Below, piece by piece: positions 1-8,937 of a stretch of 35,436 bases of DNA (the first letter of the stretch is position 1; each line of letters starts with the position of its first letter). Origin of the DNA: Colivicinus sp963607765 (GTDB lineage Bacteria; Bacillota_I; Bacilli_A; Erysipelotrichales; Erysipelotrichaceae). Location: NCBI GenBank assembly GCA_963607765.1, contig CAVDDT010000029.1, positions 1 through 35,436 on the forward strand, read 5' to 3'. Position numbers and translations under genes: made by a program. The notes beneath the pieces are model-generated. The model did not search any database and had not been told where the DNA came from. It saw only the letters and a program-made list of their open reading frames with translations.

Positions 1-1100
1 GTATCATTCATCCACCCTAAGTCCCACTTATAGTCAAAGCCAAGTCCACCATATTCAACCGGCTTAGTAACATTAGCAAAATCAGTTGAGTCTTCCGCAA
101 TCAATAAGCAATTTGGATGAAGTTGTTTTAAGTGATAATTAATTCTCTTGACAAAGCTTTGTCCAGCAACATTTTCACCTAAGTCTCTATTTCCTCTATG
201 ATAGATTAGATGAGAAACCGCATCATATCTTAAGCCATCAATATGATATCTATTGACAAAGAAATTAGCACTAGACATTAAGAAAGATACAACTGGCCCA
301 CTTGTAAAGTCAAAGCACATTGTTCCCCAATCTGAATTAGCTAAATGATAATCTCTATATTCATAAAGAGGTTCAAAGTCATAGTTAACTAGTCCAAAAT
401 AGTCATTCGCAAAATGCACAAATACAACATCTAGAATAATTCCAATATTGTTTTTATGGCATTCATTAATTAAATCCATTAAGTCATATGGTGTCCCATA
501 CCTACTTGTACATGCATAAAAGCCCAAGCTTTGATAGCCCCATGATCCATCAAATGGATATTCAAATACCGGCATTAATTCCAAATGAGTATAACCCATA
601 TCTTTTAAATAAGGAATCAAATCATCTTTTAAACGACGATATGTTTCATATTCATTTTCGTATCTTTTAAAACCACCTAAATGAGCTTCATAAATATTGA
701 TAGGTTCACTTAAATTATTAGTTTTAGTCTTGATGTAAGCATCATCACTAAAATGATAATAATCAAGATCATACATAACAGAGGCAGTTCCTCTTCTTTC
801 ATAGCGATATGAATAAGGATCAAATTTATCTCTAAAAGTAAATTCATTTTTATAGATACGATATTTATAACTATATAGAGGTTCCATATCCGAAATAAAA
901 CATTGCCAAATACCGCGTTCATCAATCTTGTCCATTGGATAAAGATGACTAAAATTATCTTTTGAAGTAAACACTTCTACTTTATAGGCATGAGGTGCAT
1001 ATAGAGTAAATTGCATTCCTCCATCTTTAATGTGTGAACCAAACAGGTTATAGGCTTCAAGTTCATAGCCCTCAAAAAACTTGTCATATTTGTTTAACAT
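1..1100 (-). CDS. glgB: 1,4-alpha-glucan branching enzyme GlgB, 3' part outside window
   Basis: GlgB cuts alpha-1,4 glucan chains and re-attaches them as alpha-1,6 branches in cytosolic glycogen. The visible 366 codons are the N-terminal part; the family usually has about 620-750 residues, so the gene runs past base 1. Visible are the N-terminal CBM48-like region (YAPHAYKVEVF, DPYSYRYERRGTAS), the GH13 strand IYEAHLGGF, LMPVFEYPFDGSWGYQ, the catalytic nucleophile Asp in GLRYDAVSH and the acid/base Glu in LIAEDST. The ATG at 1100 overlaps the glgA stop by 7 bases (ATGTTAA) and follows a GAGG, so it is the last visible cistron of glgCDAB. Identification is firm; only the C-terminal domain cannot be judged. 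Confidence 0.95.
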   Translation of the reverse strand, partial: MLNKYDKFFEGYELEAYNLFGSHIKDGGMQFTLYAPHAYKVEVFTSKDNFSHLYPMDKIDERGIWQCFISDMEPLYSYKYRIYKNEFTFRDKFDPYSYRYERRGTASVMYDLDYYHFSDDAYIKTKTNNLSEPINIYEAHLGGFKRYENEYETYRRLKDDLIPYLKDMGYTHLELMPVFEYPFDGSWGYQSLGFYACTSRYGTPYDLMDLINECHKNNIGIILDVVFVHFANDYFGLVNYDFEPLYEYRDYHLANSDWGTMCFDFTSGPVVSFLMSSANFFVNRYHIDGLRYDAVSHLIYHRGNRDLGENVAGQSFVKRINYHLKQLHPNCLLIAEDSTDFANVTKPVEYGGLGFDYKWDLGWMND

Positions 1101-2530
1101 CTTGTTACCTCATCGTATAATTTTTCATAATCTGCTTTTACTCTTTTAAATGAAACGTCTTGTTTCATCGCATTTCTTATAAGCATCTTATAATCATTCT
1201 TGTTTTCCATATATGTCTTATAAGCTAAATTAAAGACTATAAGCATATCATAGGAATTATATGGTCCAAAAGAGAATCCCCATCCAGTTTTTTCATATTC
1301 ATTGTATGGTTTAACAGTTTCTACTAAACCACCAGTTTCTCTTACAAGAGGAAGTGTTCCATAACGCATTGAAATAAGTTGAGACAAACCACACGGTTCA
1401 AATAAAGATGGCATCAAGAATAAATCACACCCAGCATATACTCTATGAGCTAGTTTTTCATCATAGCCACAAACAAATCTAACTTTATCTGGATATTCTT
1501 TTTCCATCATTTTAAAACTATATTCGTATTTAGTTTCACCAGAACCAATAATAATCAGCTTAACATTCTTTTTTAATATTTCATGATAGTTATCTAAAAA
1601 CAAATCAAAGCCTTTTTGATAAGTTAATCTAGAAATGATGCCTATAAGCATAGAACCATCATCTTTTAACTTAAAGCTATCCAATAACTGTTTCTTATTT
1701 TCTTTTTTGCCGCCAACAAAACTATGGCAATCATAATTTTGATAAATCATCTCATCACTTTTTGGATCAAACAATTTAGTATCAATACCATTGGTAATGC
1801 CTAACAAATCATCTTTACGATACTTAAGAACAGTATCAAGCCCTTGTCCAAAATAAGATGTTTGAATTTCATTAGCATAAGTATTAGAAACAGTTACGAT
1901 TTTATCAGCTAAAGTAATGCCGATTTTCATGAAATTACATTCATCATTAAATCTCAGTGTTCCATTTTCAAAATCTCTATAATTAAATCCTAGTTCATTA
2001 ACAATACTCTTATCATAATGTCCTTGGAAAACTAGATTATGAATGGTAAAGATATGCTTTATATTTCTAATATTCTTATTACGCTTATATAAAAACTTAC
2101 ATATTGCAGGAAGAAGTGCTGTATGATAATCGTTACTTTGAATAATATCCGGATAATATTCAAGTTTCTTAAGCATTTCTACTACCGCAAAACAAAAGAA
2201 AGAAAAACGATATTTATCATCGTCATAGCCATAGACACTATCACGATTAAAATATTTATCGTTTTCTATAAAATAATAATCAATCTTCTCATTCTTATAA
2301 TAATAAATCAAAGCTTCATCATCAAAACAAGGGGTGATAACACTAACCTTGTCTAGATACTTTAATTCATTTTTATAAGCTTCTTTAATACTCTTATGTA
2401 AAGGAATAACAACCCTTACATTATATTTCTTTCCACAAATAGCCTTAGGAAGTGCATATATCACATCAGCTAAGCCACCAGTTTTGATAAAAGGTACAGA
2501 TTCAAAAGCAGCTAAGAGTACCTTTTTCAT
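1094..2530 (-). CDS. glgA: Glycogen synthase, ADP-glucose dependent (GT5)
   Basis: GlgA transfers glucose from ADP-glucose to the non-reducing end of glycogen. The protein has 478 residues from the chosen ATG, the usual length. The N-terminus MKKVLLAAFESVPFIKTGGL carries the KTGGL substrate-binding motif. Further family signatures are QSNDYHTALLP, TIHNLVFQGHYD, LGITNGID, the second Rossmann domain start IGIISRLTYQKG, and LFEPCGLSQLISMRYG with RETGGLVETV near the C-terminus. A longer open frame reaches 2575, but its 15 extra residues lie in the end of glgD and lack family resemblance. The ATG at 2530 is one base after the glgD stop. The Shine-Dalgarno sequence is poor (GAGG about 13 bases upstream), so translation probably depends on coupling. 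Confidence 0.96.
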   Translation of the reverse strand: MKKVLLAAFESVPFIKTGGLADVIYALPKAICGKKYNVRVVIPLHKSIKEAYKNELKYLDKVSVITPCFDDEALIYYYKNEKIDYYFIENDKYFNRDSVYGYDDDKYRFSFFCFAVVEMLKKLEYYPDIIQSNDYHTALLPAICKFLYKRNKNIRNIKHIFTIHNLVFQGHYDKSIVNELGFNYRDFENGTLRFNDECNFMKIGITLADKIVTVSNTYANEIQTSYFGQGLDTVLKYRKDDLLGITNGIDTKLFDPKSDEMIYQNYDCHSFVGGKKENKKQLLDSFKLKDDGSMLIGIISRLTYQKGFDLFLDNYHEILKKNVKLIIIGSGETKYEYSFKMMEKEYPDKVRFVCGYDEKLAHRVYAGCDLFLMPSLFEPCGLSQLISMRYGTLPLVRETGGLVETVKPYNEYEKTGWGFSFGPYNSYDMLIVFNLAYKTYMENKNDYKMLIRNAMKQDVSFKRVKADYEKLYDEVTRC

Positions 2531-2531
2531 T

Positions 2532-3647
2532 CTAAATGCGATCGCCTCTTCTAATATAAAGCGGCTTTTGATCATCTCCAGCTAAAGCTTTAATATGTGT
2601 AACAATAGCCATACGGTCTACGATACACTTATCCATCTTGACGTTTTTGTTGATTAATACATCAGGCATAATTACACTGTCTTTAATAATAGCACCCTCT
2701 TTAATAACAACGTTTCTACCAATAACACAGTTAGAAACGGTTCCTTCAATAATGCAACCATTGCCAACAATACTATTAGTAACCTTAGAACCATTCTTGT
2801 ACAAAGTAGGACAAGTATCATTAGTGGCAGTATAAATTGGCCAACTATCTTTAAACATACTATGAAGTTCTTTTTCCTTCTTAATTTCCATTGAAGCTCT
2901 ATAGTATGCATTAATTGTAGACAAACAAGCAGCATAGCCGCTATGACAATATCCGCCAATCTTAAAGATATCAACACCATCAGCAATAATATCACTTAAT
3001 GAATAAAGAGAAGAAGTTGCCATAGCTGCATAAATCATGTCAATAAAAATCTTCTTAGACATAATATATGTCTCAAGAGAAATCTTCTCTCTTTTTGATT
3101 TACCTAAATTCTTTTCGATTTTAGTAATACGCTTAGAAGCATTCATCTCCAAAGTATCGCACATTAAGAAATCTTCATTAGCACGTTGTGTGTTTTGATA
3201 GAGAATTGTAATATCATTCTTGCTCTTAATATGATAGTCAATTAATTCATTGAAATCTTGTACATAAATAAAATGAGAAGGCGCAAGAATTACATATGGT
3301 GCATTGCTTTCTTCAAAATATTGAAGATTGTTCATAAGAGAAGCAACATCAGTATTATAAATCTCATTTGGAATAGCCTTTTCACCATGAAGGATACGAA
3401 TATTGCCACGCTTAGTATTGATATTGTAGTTAGTATGTTGAATGTGAGCAATAGTAGAACGTGGACGATTCTTTACTTGAATATCAATATTATAAATTCC
3501 AGAATTAGTAAAATTAGAAAGAATAAAGTCAATTACTCTATATCTTCCCATAATTGAAGTAGCACTAATAGGACGATAGTCTTCAATTCCTTCAACATGA
3601 ACATATGAAGGCTCAATATTAACGATACCTAAAACTTTCTTACTCAT
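2532..3647 (-). CDS. glgD: GlgD, non-catalytic-type subunit of ADP-glucose pyrophosphorylase
   Basis: GlgD is the paralogue of GlgC found in Bacillota, where it forms a heteromer with GlgC and modulates it. The 371-residue protein has the nucleotidyltransferase fold (MGRYRVIDFILSNFTNSGI) but lacks the LAGGRGSRL pyrophosphate loop of GlgC. It also has APSHFIY where GlgC has LSGDHIY, so catalytic residues are missing as is normal for GlgD. The C-terminal half is a left-handed beta-helix of hexapeptide repeats (IVGNGCIIEGTVSNCVIGRN). The start is placed at the ATG at 3647 (MSKKVLGIV), which overlaps the glgC stop by 8 bases. An in-frame start 15 bases upstream is possible but less likely. Confidence 0.95.
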   Translation of the reverse strand: MSKKVLGIVNIEPSYVHVEGIEDYRPISATSIMGRYRVIDFILSNFTNSGIYNIDIQVKNRPRSTIAHIQHTNYNINTKRGNIRILHGEKAIPNEIYNTDVASLMNNLQYFEESNAPYVILAPSHFIYVQDFNELIDYHIKSKNDITILYQNTQRANEDFLMCDTLEMNASKRITKIEKNLGKSKREKISLETYIMSKKIFIDMIYAAMATSSLYSLSDIIADGVDIFKIGGYCHSGYAACLSTINAYYRASMEIKKEKELHSMFKDSWPIYTATNDTCPTLYKNGSKVTNSIVGNGCIIEGTVSNCVIGRNVVIKEGAIIKDSVIMPDVLINKNVKMDKCIVDRMAIVTHIKALAGDDQKPLYIRRGDRI

Positions 3648-4791
3648 TGCCACTAACCTCACTTACTACTTTCTTAGTAACTAAAAGGATATTTTCTGAA
3701 GTCTTGCTTCCAAGAGTAATGCCATCTGGAATCTTAACATCATCTTGAACTAAACATCTATATAATCTAGCATTCTTACCAACTTTAACATTATTCATGA
3801 TAACAGAGTCAAATACTTTAGCTCCCTCACCAACGCTAGAATTGGTAAACAATACCGAATGGTCAATATCTCCGTCAACACTGCAGCCTTGGGTGATTAA
3901 AGCATTCTTAATCTTAGCTTTAGCACCAATAAGTTGTGGGCTAGCAAGTGGGTCATCAGTATAAATTTTCCATTCAGAATCAAACAAATCAAGAGAGCTA
4001 TTTTCATCAAGTAAATCCATATTAGCTTCCCAAAGTGAATTAATTGTACCAACATCTTTCCAATAGCCTTTGAAACGATATGCTTGTAACTTTAATCCAG
4101 CATTTAAATATGCAGGAATTAAATCCTTACCAAAGTCATGATTAGAATTAGGATCCTTTTCATCAGCCTTCAAATATTTTCTTAATGTCTTGTATGAGAA
4201 AATATAAATGCCCATACTAGCAAGATTGCTCTTAGGATTAGCTGGCTTTTCCTCAAATTCAATTATCTTATCTTCCTTGTCACAATTCATAATGCCAAAA
4301 CGACTAGCTTCTTTCATAGGAACTTCCATTACCGCAATAGTCGCATCCGCATGAGACTCAATATGCTTATTTAGCATCTTCTCATAGTTCATCTTGTAAA
4401 TGTGATCACCAGACAAAATTAATACATATTCTGGATCCATGTTATCCAAGAAATCAATGTTTTGAGTAATTGCATCAGCAGTACCTCTATAAACATCAAG
4501 ATTAGCTTCATCTTTTTCTCTAGGAGACAATGCATAAACGCCGCCTCCATTCATATCAAGCCCCCATGTATGTTCATGAGAAACATAAGAACCTAATAAA
4601 ATTGATTCGTATTGAAGTAACACACCAACAGTCTTGATATTAGAGTTAGCGCAATTAGATAACGCAAAATCAATAATTCGATACTTTCCCCCAAAATGCA
4701 CTGCAGGCTTAGCAACCGTCTTTGTCAAATCAAAAAGACGAGATCCTCTCCCTCCAGCAAGTATCATCGCAACCATCTTATTTTTATTCAT
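3640..4791 (-). CDS. glgC: Glucose-1-phosphate adenylyltransferase, catalytic subunit
   Basis: GlgC makes ADP-glucose from ATP and glucose-1-phosphate, the committed step of bacterial glycogen synthesis. The 383-residue protein has the pyrophosphate loop MILAGGRGSRL, KPAVHFGGKYRIIDFALSNC, YRGTADAI, the metal-binding ILSGDHIYKMNY, IIEFEEKP, the substrate-binding GYWKDVGTI and a C-terminal left-handed beta-helix. The start at 4791 is supported by AAAGAGG seven bases upstream. It is the first gene of the glg operon, with a promoter in the 54-base gap after the pullulanase gene. GlgC, GlgD, GlgA and GlgB starts and stops are overlapping or adjacent, which implies a single mRNA. Confidence 0.97.
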   Translation of the reverse strand: MNKNKMVAMILAGGRGSRLFDLTKTVAKPAVHFGGKYRIIDFALSNCANSNIKTVGVLLQYESILLGSYVSHEHTWGLDMNGGGVYALSPREKDEANLDVYRGTADAITQNIDFLDNMDPEYVLILSGDHIYKMNYEKMLNKHIESHADATIAVMEVPMKEASRFGIMNCDKEDKIIEFEEKPANPKSNLASMGIYIFSYKTLRKYLKADEKDPNSNHDFGKDLIPAYLNAGLKLQAYRFKGYWKDVGTINSLWEANMDLLDENSSLDLFDSEWKIYTDDPLASPQLIGAKAKIKNALITQGCSVDGDIDHSVLFTNSSVGEGAKVFDSVIMNNVKVGKNARLYRCLVQDDVKIPDGITLGSKTSENILLVTKKVVSEVSGNE

Positions 4792-4810
4792 GATTTACCT
4801 CTTTAACTAA

Positions 4811-4839
4811 ATTATAATACAAAATGTAAGCGTTTTACT
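4811..4839 (-). promoter_or_regulatory. glgC promoter with a cre-like element
   Basis: On the minus strand a perfect TATAAT (4811-4816) lies 20 bases before the glgC start codon. No good -35 hexamer is present. Immediately upstream, plus-strand bases 4825-4839 read TGTAAGCGTTTTACT, close to the CcpA/LacI-family cre consensus TGWAARCGYTWNCW but with an extra T in the right arm. A weak -35 with an adjacent cre-like site would fit carbon-source control of glycogen synthesis. The -10 is convincing; the operator is inference. Confidence 0.45.
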
Positions 4840-4845
4840 AAAATA

Positions 4846-6789
4846 TTATATGTTCTTATAAGTGACCAAAACGCTAAACGAATTAATCTTTAAAGCTCCA
4901 GTTTCAAAGTCCTTAAAACCAGTTTCATCAAACACCACTCGATAGGTGTTTCCATCATTATAAACATGGTCATATCCACATGGATTAATAAAGATAGTTA
5001 AATTACCCATCTTGTAAATCAAAACCTCATAATAGTCAATAAATTCCGCTTTGCAATCATAGTAGAATTCATTTAAACGATTCTTTAGATTAATCAAATC
5101 TCTAAAATAATTAGTAACAGCTTCATATTTATTCTTTCTGTGCCAATCAAGTTTATTAATTTCATCACCGGAATTATATGAATTATCAACGCCCTTTTTG
5201 CTTCTTAAAAATTCTTGACCAGAATTAATAAAAGGAACGCCCTTAGAAAGAAGAACCAAAGAAAGTCCAAGTTTAACGATTTTAATTATTTTTTCTTCGT
5301 CAAAGCCAAGTTTTTCTAACTTATCATAAAAAGCATAATTATCATGACACTCAATATAGTTGATACTAGTACGATCATTTAAACCATACACTGTAGATCC
5401 CATCAAAAGGTTCTTTACTTCATCCTTTAAAGAAACATCACCAATAAGATAAGCTCTACCTTCTTCAATATTCCAGCCTCTTAAAACATTTCGAAAAATA
5501 TCATTAAAAAAGCCTATATCCGGAAGCTTGTAAGCATTCTCTTTAATACACTTATTCTCAAAGTGCAAGATGTCGCCCATATTCCAGCCTTCACCATATA
5601 ATATAAAATCCTTTTTTAAAGTTTGTGCTTCTTGTTTAATAGCCAATATTGTATCAATGTCAAGGATTCCCATTAAATCAAAGCGATAGCCATCCACATC
5701 ATAAATTTCAATAAATCTTCTTACTAATAATTTTAAGTATTCTCTTGTGAAATAAGCTTCACTCCTAATCTCGTTGCCACAATACGAAGCGTTGCCGATA
5801 ATACCATCTTTATATCTAAAGAAATAGTATGGAAGCATTCTATCTAGATTAAACCTTTTATAATTGTATACATGGTTGTATACCACATCAAAAGTAACCC
5901 TAATATTATTCTCGTGGAACTTATTAACAACACTTCTAAGTTCATTTATGGCAATATATGGGTCTTCATTAACCAAATAGTCCTTGTGAAGTGAATTATA
6001 ACTCAAGGGATTATAACCCCAGTTATAATCTGCCTTATCTAGGTCAAAAGAAAAAATTGGCATAAGTTGAACGTGTGTTATACCCAATGTCTTAAGATAA
6101 TTAAAGCCAACTGGCTTACCATCTAGGTATATATCTTCTATAAGTCCCAAGAATTTCTTTGGATATTTAAAAGGAACGCTACTATCACTAGAAAAGTCTC
6201 TTACAGATACCTCATAAATAATAGGCTTTCTATAAGAACGCATTTCGATTTTTTCATAGACTAATTTTCTTTTATCAACGATATACGCATCATTTTCATC
6301 TTTATCAATATAGGCAAAAGGATCTTTAAAAGAACGTTCTTTATTAGAATTAATTAAATAATGATAATAGTGGCCATCAAGATTCTCTTCAATTCTTATA
6401 CTAAAGACACCACTATTTTCATAATTCATCTTATATGGCTTACCATCTATGAAAACTTCAACAAGTTTAGCTAAAGGTGACCAAACTTTAAATAATGTAT
6501 AGTTATCATAAACAAAACAGCCTAGCGTGTTTAAATCAACATGATATTCTTTTTCAAACCTTTCACTATGGACAATAAAACGTGGAGTTAAATCATAGTA
6601 TTCGCCATTATAGAAAACCTTGTATTCTTTGTTTGCATCAAAATCAGTAGTTAAATAAAGGAAGTTGCTATCTTCTCTTAAAAGAATATTACTTTCTTTC
6701 CCATCCACAAAAAGTCTTAAGCTATCATTTAAGACAATTTCACTAGAGGCCTTAATCAAATTGTAGTCATCTAAATAAAATTTAACCAT
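4846..6789 (-). CDS. pulA: Type I pullulanase (GH13), intracellular
   Basis: Pullulanase hydrolyses alpha-1,6 branches in glycogen or imported maltodextrins. The 647-residue protein has an N-terminal beta-domain region, a CBM48-like segment around residues 90-160 (FKVWSPLAKLVEVFIDG) and the GH13 barrel. The pullulanase marker YNWGYNP is present, as are FDVVYNHVY, the nucleophile Asp in VDGYRFDLMG, the acid/base Glu in LYGEGWNMGD and the transition-state Asp in NYIECHDNY. There is no signal peptide, so the enzyme acts in the cytosol, unlike secreted pullulanases. Its start overlaps the HAD gene by 8 bases, and glgC begins 54 bases after its stop. Debranching and glycogen synthesis genes are therefore physically joined but have separate promoters. 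Confidence 0.95.
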   Translation of the reverse strand: MVKFYLDDYNLIKASSEIVLNDSLRLFVDGKESNILLREDSNFLYLTTDFDANKEYKVFYNGEYYDLTPRFIVHSERFEKEYHVDLNTLGCFVYDNYTLFKVWSPLAKLVEVFIDGKPYKMNYENSGVFSIRIEENLDGHYYHYLINSNKERSFKDPFAYIDKDENDAYIVDKRKLVYEKIEMRSYRKPIIYEVSVRDFSSDSSVPFKYPKKFLGLIEDIYLDGKPVGFNYLKTLGITHVQLMPIFSFDLDKADYNWGYNPLSYNSLHKDYLVNEDPYIAINELRSVVNKFHENNIRVTFDVVYNHVYNYKRFNLDRMLPYYFFRYKDGIIGNASYCGNEIRSEAYFTREYLKLLVRRFIEIYDVDGYRFDLMGILDIDTILAIKQEAQTLKKDFILYGEGWNMGDILHFENKCIKENAYKLPDIGFFNDIFRNVLRGWNIEEGRAYLIGDVSLKDEVKNLLMGSTVYGLNDRTSINYIECHDNYAFYDKLEKLGFDEEKIIKIVKLGLSLVLLSKGVPFINSGQEFLRSKKGVDNSYNSGDEINKLDWHRKNKYEAVTNYFRDLINLKNRLNEFYYDCKAEFIDYYEVLIYKMGNLTIFINPCGYDHVYNDGNTYRVVFDETGFKDFETGALKINSFSVLVTYKNI

Positions 6790-7606
6790 CGATTCTTAAT
6801 TTCTCTAATTTAGCTTTTGTTTCAATAGAATCTATTAAACCCTTAATAAGCTTTTCTGCATGGCTATTATAACTATAATCAGCTTTAACTATATAAGTAG
6901 CGCGATCATCTTTTTGCAAAGCAAGAGCAATCTTCTTCTTGTTTTCTTCATCCTCATATACCGCAACCGTATTACCACCTTGTTCAAGAACAACCTTCAT
7001 ACTAGGCACATCAGTTAGACCATCACCAAAATAGACAATATTCTCAAAAGGAATATGTTTTTCTTCGGTAGGTGTCTTACGATTTAAATCAACATCGTTA
7101 GTCTCATCTAAAACGCCCTTGTTTACTCTAAATAAATATTGAGTCTTCGTAGTATAGTTAACTACTCTGCTAGGCCACAATACTTTACCTTTTTTATCAT
7201 AAGCATATGAACAAGCGTAGATCTTCTTAAACTTTTTAGCAATTTTTGTGCCCTCAATCATCTCTTTGATGCCACTGGAAATAATATAGTGTTCAACATC
7301 TACATGATGTTTCTTGCCATATTCATTAACTCTATCAAACCAAGTCTCTACACCCTTATAAAGTTCGATATACTTGCCTTCTTCTCTTAATTCAGCTTTA
7401 GTCACATTAGGATTTTCTTTTACCATAAGTTCCATATAAGATAAAATGCCATCCATATTATTAAGCTTAGAATTCTCTTGGCTTCTAGCCCAAAAATCCC
7501 CTGCATTCTCATATCCTAATTTAGAAATATAATGGAATTCTTGCATATCCTTTGGTGATAAAGTCTTATCAAAATCATAAATTAGTGCCATCTTAGAGTT
7601 TTTCAT
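6782..7606 (-). CDS. HAD-superfamily phosphatase, substrate unknown
   Basis: This 274-residue protein is a haloacid dehalogenase-type hydrolase. Motif I is DFDKTL (residues 11-16, nucleophile Asp11, acid/base Asp13), motif II is the Ser of YIISSG, and motif IV is YFGDGLTDVPS. The long insertion after motif I forms an alpha-helical cap, as in phosphoserine-phosphatase-like C1-cap enzymes. The substrate cannot be told from sequence. It lies between pepV (3-base gap) and pulA (8-base overlap), so it is part of one operon, but these neighbours do not point to one pathway. The ATG at 7606 follows CGAGG by 8 bases, overlapping the pepV stop. A small-molecule phosphomonoester is the default expectation. 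Confidence 0.85.
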   Translation of the reverse strand: MKNSKMALIYDFDKTLSPKDMQEFHYISKLGYENAGDFWARSQENSKLNNMDGILSYMELMVKENPNVTKAELREEGKYIELYKGVETWFDRVNEYGKKHHVDVEHYIISSGIKEMIEGTKIAKKFKKIYACSYAYDKKGKVLWPSRVVNYTTKTQYLFRVNKGVLDETNDVDLNRKTPTEEKHIPFENIVYFGDGLTDVPSMKVVLEQGGNTVAVYEDEENKKKIALALQKDDRATYIVKADYSYNSHAEKLIKGLIDSIETKAKLEKLRIDG

Positions 7607-7609
7607 AAA

Positions 7610-8935
7610 TTAAACCTCGTTTAAATTCTTAATTGCTTCAATGTATATTTCAACTTGTTTCTTAAATTCTTCAATAGACATTGACTCATTAGCATCATGA
7701 ATATGATTGGCATCCTCATCAAAAGCGCTGCCAAAGGCAACAATATTGTCCATACTCTTAGCATATGTTCCTCCGCCAATGGCAATCATCTTAGCATTCT
7801 TTTCACCAGTCACATCCTCATATGCTTTAAGCATAGCCTTTATCATTGGCTTATCTTGGTCAAAATATAATGGTTCAATGCCGTTGATAAATTCAAATGT
7901 ACAATCATTTTCCTTTACTTTATCAAGCAAAGCTTTTGCGTCTTTAACATGGCTCTTAATAGGGAAACGCATATCAACAGAAGCGGTAATCTTACCATCT
8001 TTTTTAGAAATTACACCAATATTGACAGAAGTATTTGTTTCTTCATCAGCAATACCTTCAAATCCCATCTTTTCGCCATGCAAATCTAAGCCAATAAATT
8101 TATGGAAGAAATTAACATATTCATCATTAAAGTCTGCATTATATAATGCTTCAAACAAATAATTAATCGCATTCATTCCTAAATCTGGGCTAGCTCCATG
8201 AGCTGCAATACCATAAACAGTCACATCTTCACCATTTATTTCGTACTTTACATCATTAGAATCTAGATAACTCTTAAACTTGTTTTCATCAAAACTATTT
8301 AAAGGAAGTTTACAACTAACTTTCTTACAAACAATATTTCTAGCTTCTCCACCCTTAATATCAATAATCTTACTAGGTCCAACTAAAGCTCCACCAACCA
8401 TGCCCTTTTCTGCATAGATGCCGGGGAAAGAACCATCTGGAGTAAAGCCCATATCAACACTTCCATATTTGTTTACATAGTGTTTGATACATTGTGATCC
8501 CGTTTCTTCATTACAGCCTAAAATCAATCTAACTTTTTTCTTAAGTGGATAATTAGTGTCCTTTAAATACTTTAAAGCATACATACTAGCTACAGCAGGG
8601 CCCTTATCATCACTAGTGCCTCTGCCATATAGGCGATCACCTTTTTTAGTTAACACAAATGGATCACTATCCCATCCTTCGCCACATGGGACAATATCTA
8701 AGTGGCATACAAGACCGATCGTTTGATCTCCTTGTCCTATTTCGCCATAGCAAGCATAGTAATCAACATTTTCTGTCTTAAAGCCCTTTTCATCCATAAT
8801 ACGAATAGCTTCTTCGATGACTGCCCTGTTTTCTTTTCCAAAAGGAAGAGCATCATCACTTAATTTAGAATTATGCTTAACAAGGTCACTTAAGTCCTTT
8901 ACCATGTTTTCATAATTATCTTCAATAAATTTCAT
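7610..8935 (-). CDS. pepV: Dipeptidase PepV (M20 family)
   Basis: PepV is a zinc dipeptidase that releases free amino acids from dipeptides in the cytosol. The 441-residue protein shows the M20 metal sites: VCHLDIVPCGEGW (His and Asp), GRGTSDDKGP (bridging Asp), LGCNEETGSQ (catalytic Glu pair), FTPDGSFP (Asp) and a C-terminal His in DANHIHDANE. The lid-domain insertion (residues about 180-350) and IAAHGASPDLGMNA match PepV. The longer open frame to 8968 was shortened to the ATG at 8935 because GGAGG lies seven bases before it and family proteins start with a similar MKFIEDNYE-like segment. The exonuclease gene stops two bases upstream. Confidence 0.94.
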   Translation of the reverse strand: MKFIEDNYENMVKDLSDLVKHNSKLSDDALPFGKENRAVIEEAIRIMDEKGFKTENVDYYACYGEIGQGDQTIGLVCHLDIVPCGEGWDSDPFVLTKKGDRLYGRGTSDDKGPAVASMYALKYLKDTNYPLKKKVRLILGCNEETGSQCIKHYVNKYGSVDMGFTPDGSFPGIYAEKGMVGGALVGPSKIIDIKGGEARNIVCKKVSCKLPLNSFDENKFKSYLDSNDVKYEINGEDVTVYGIAAHGASPDLGMNAINYLFEALYNADFNDEYVNFFHKFIGLDLHGEKMGFEGIADEETNTSVNIGVISKKDGKITASVDMRFPIKSHVKDAKALLDKVKENDCTFEFINGIEPLYFDQDKPMIKAMLKAYEDVTGEKNAKMIAIGGGTYAKSMDNIVAFGSAFDEDANHIHDANESMSIEEFKKQVEIYIEAIKNLNEV

Positions 8936-8937
8936 AA

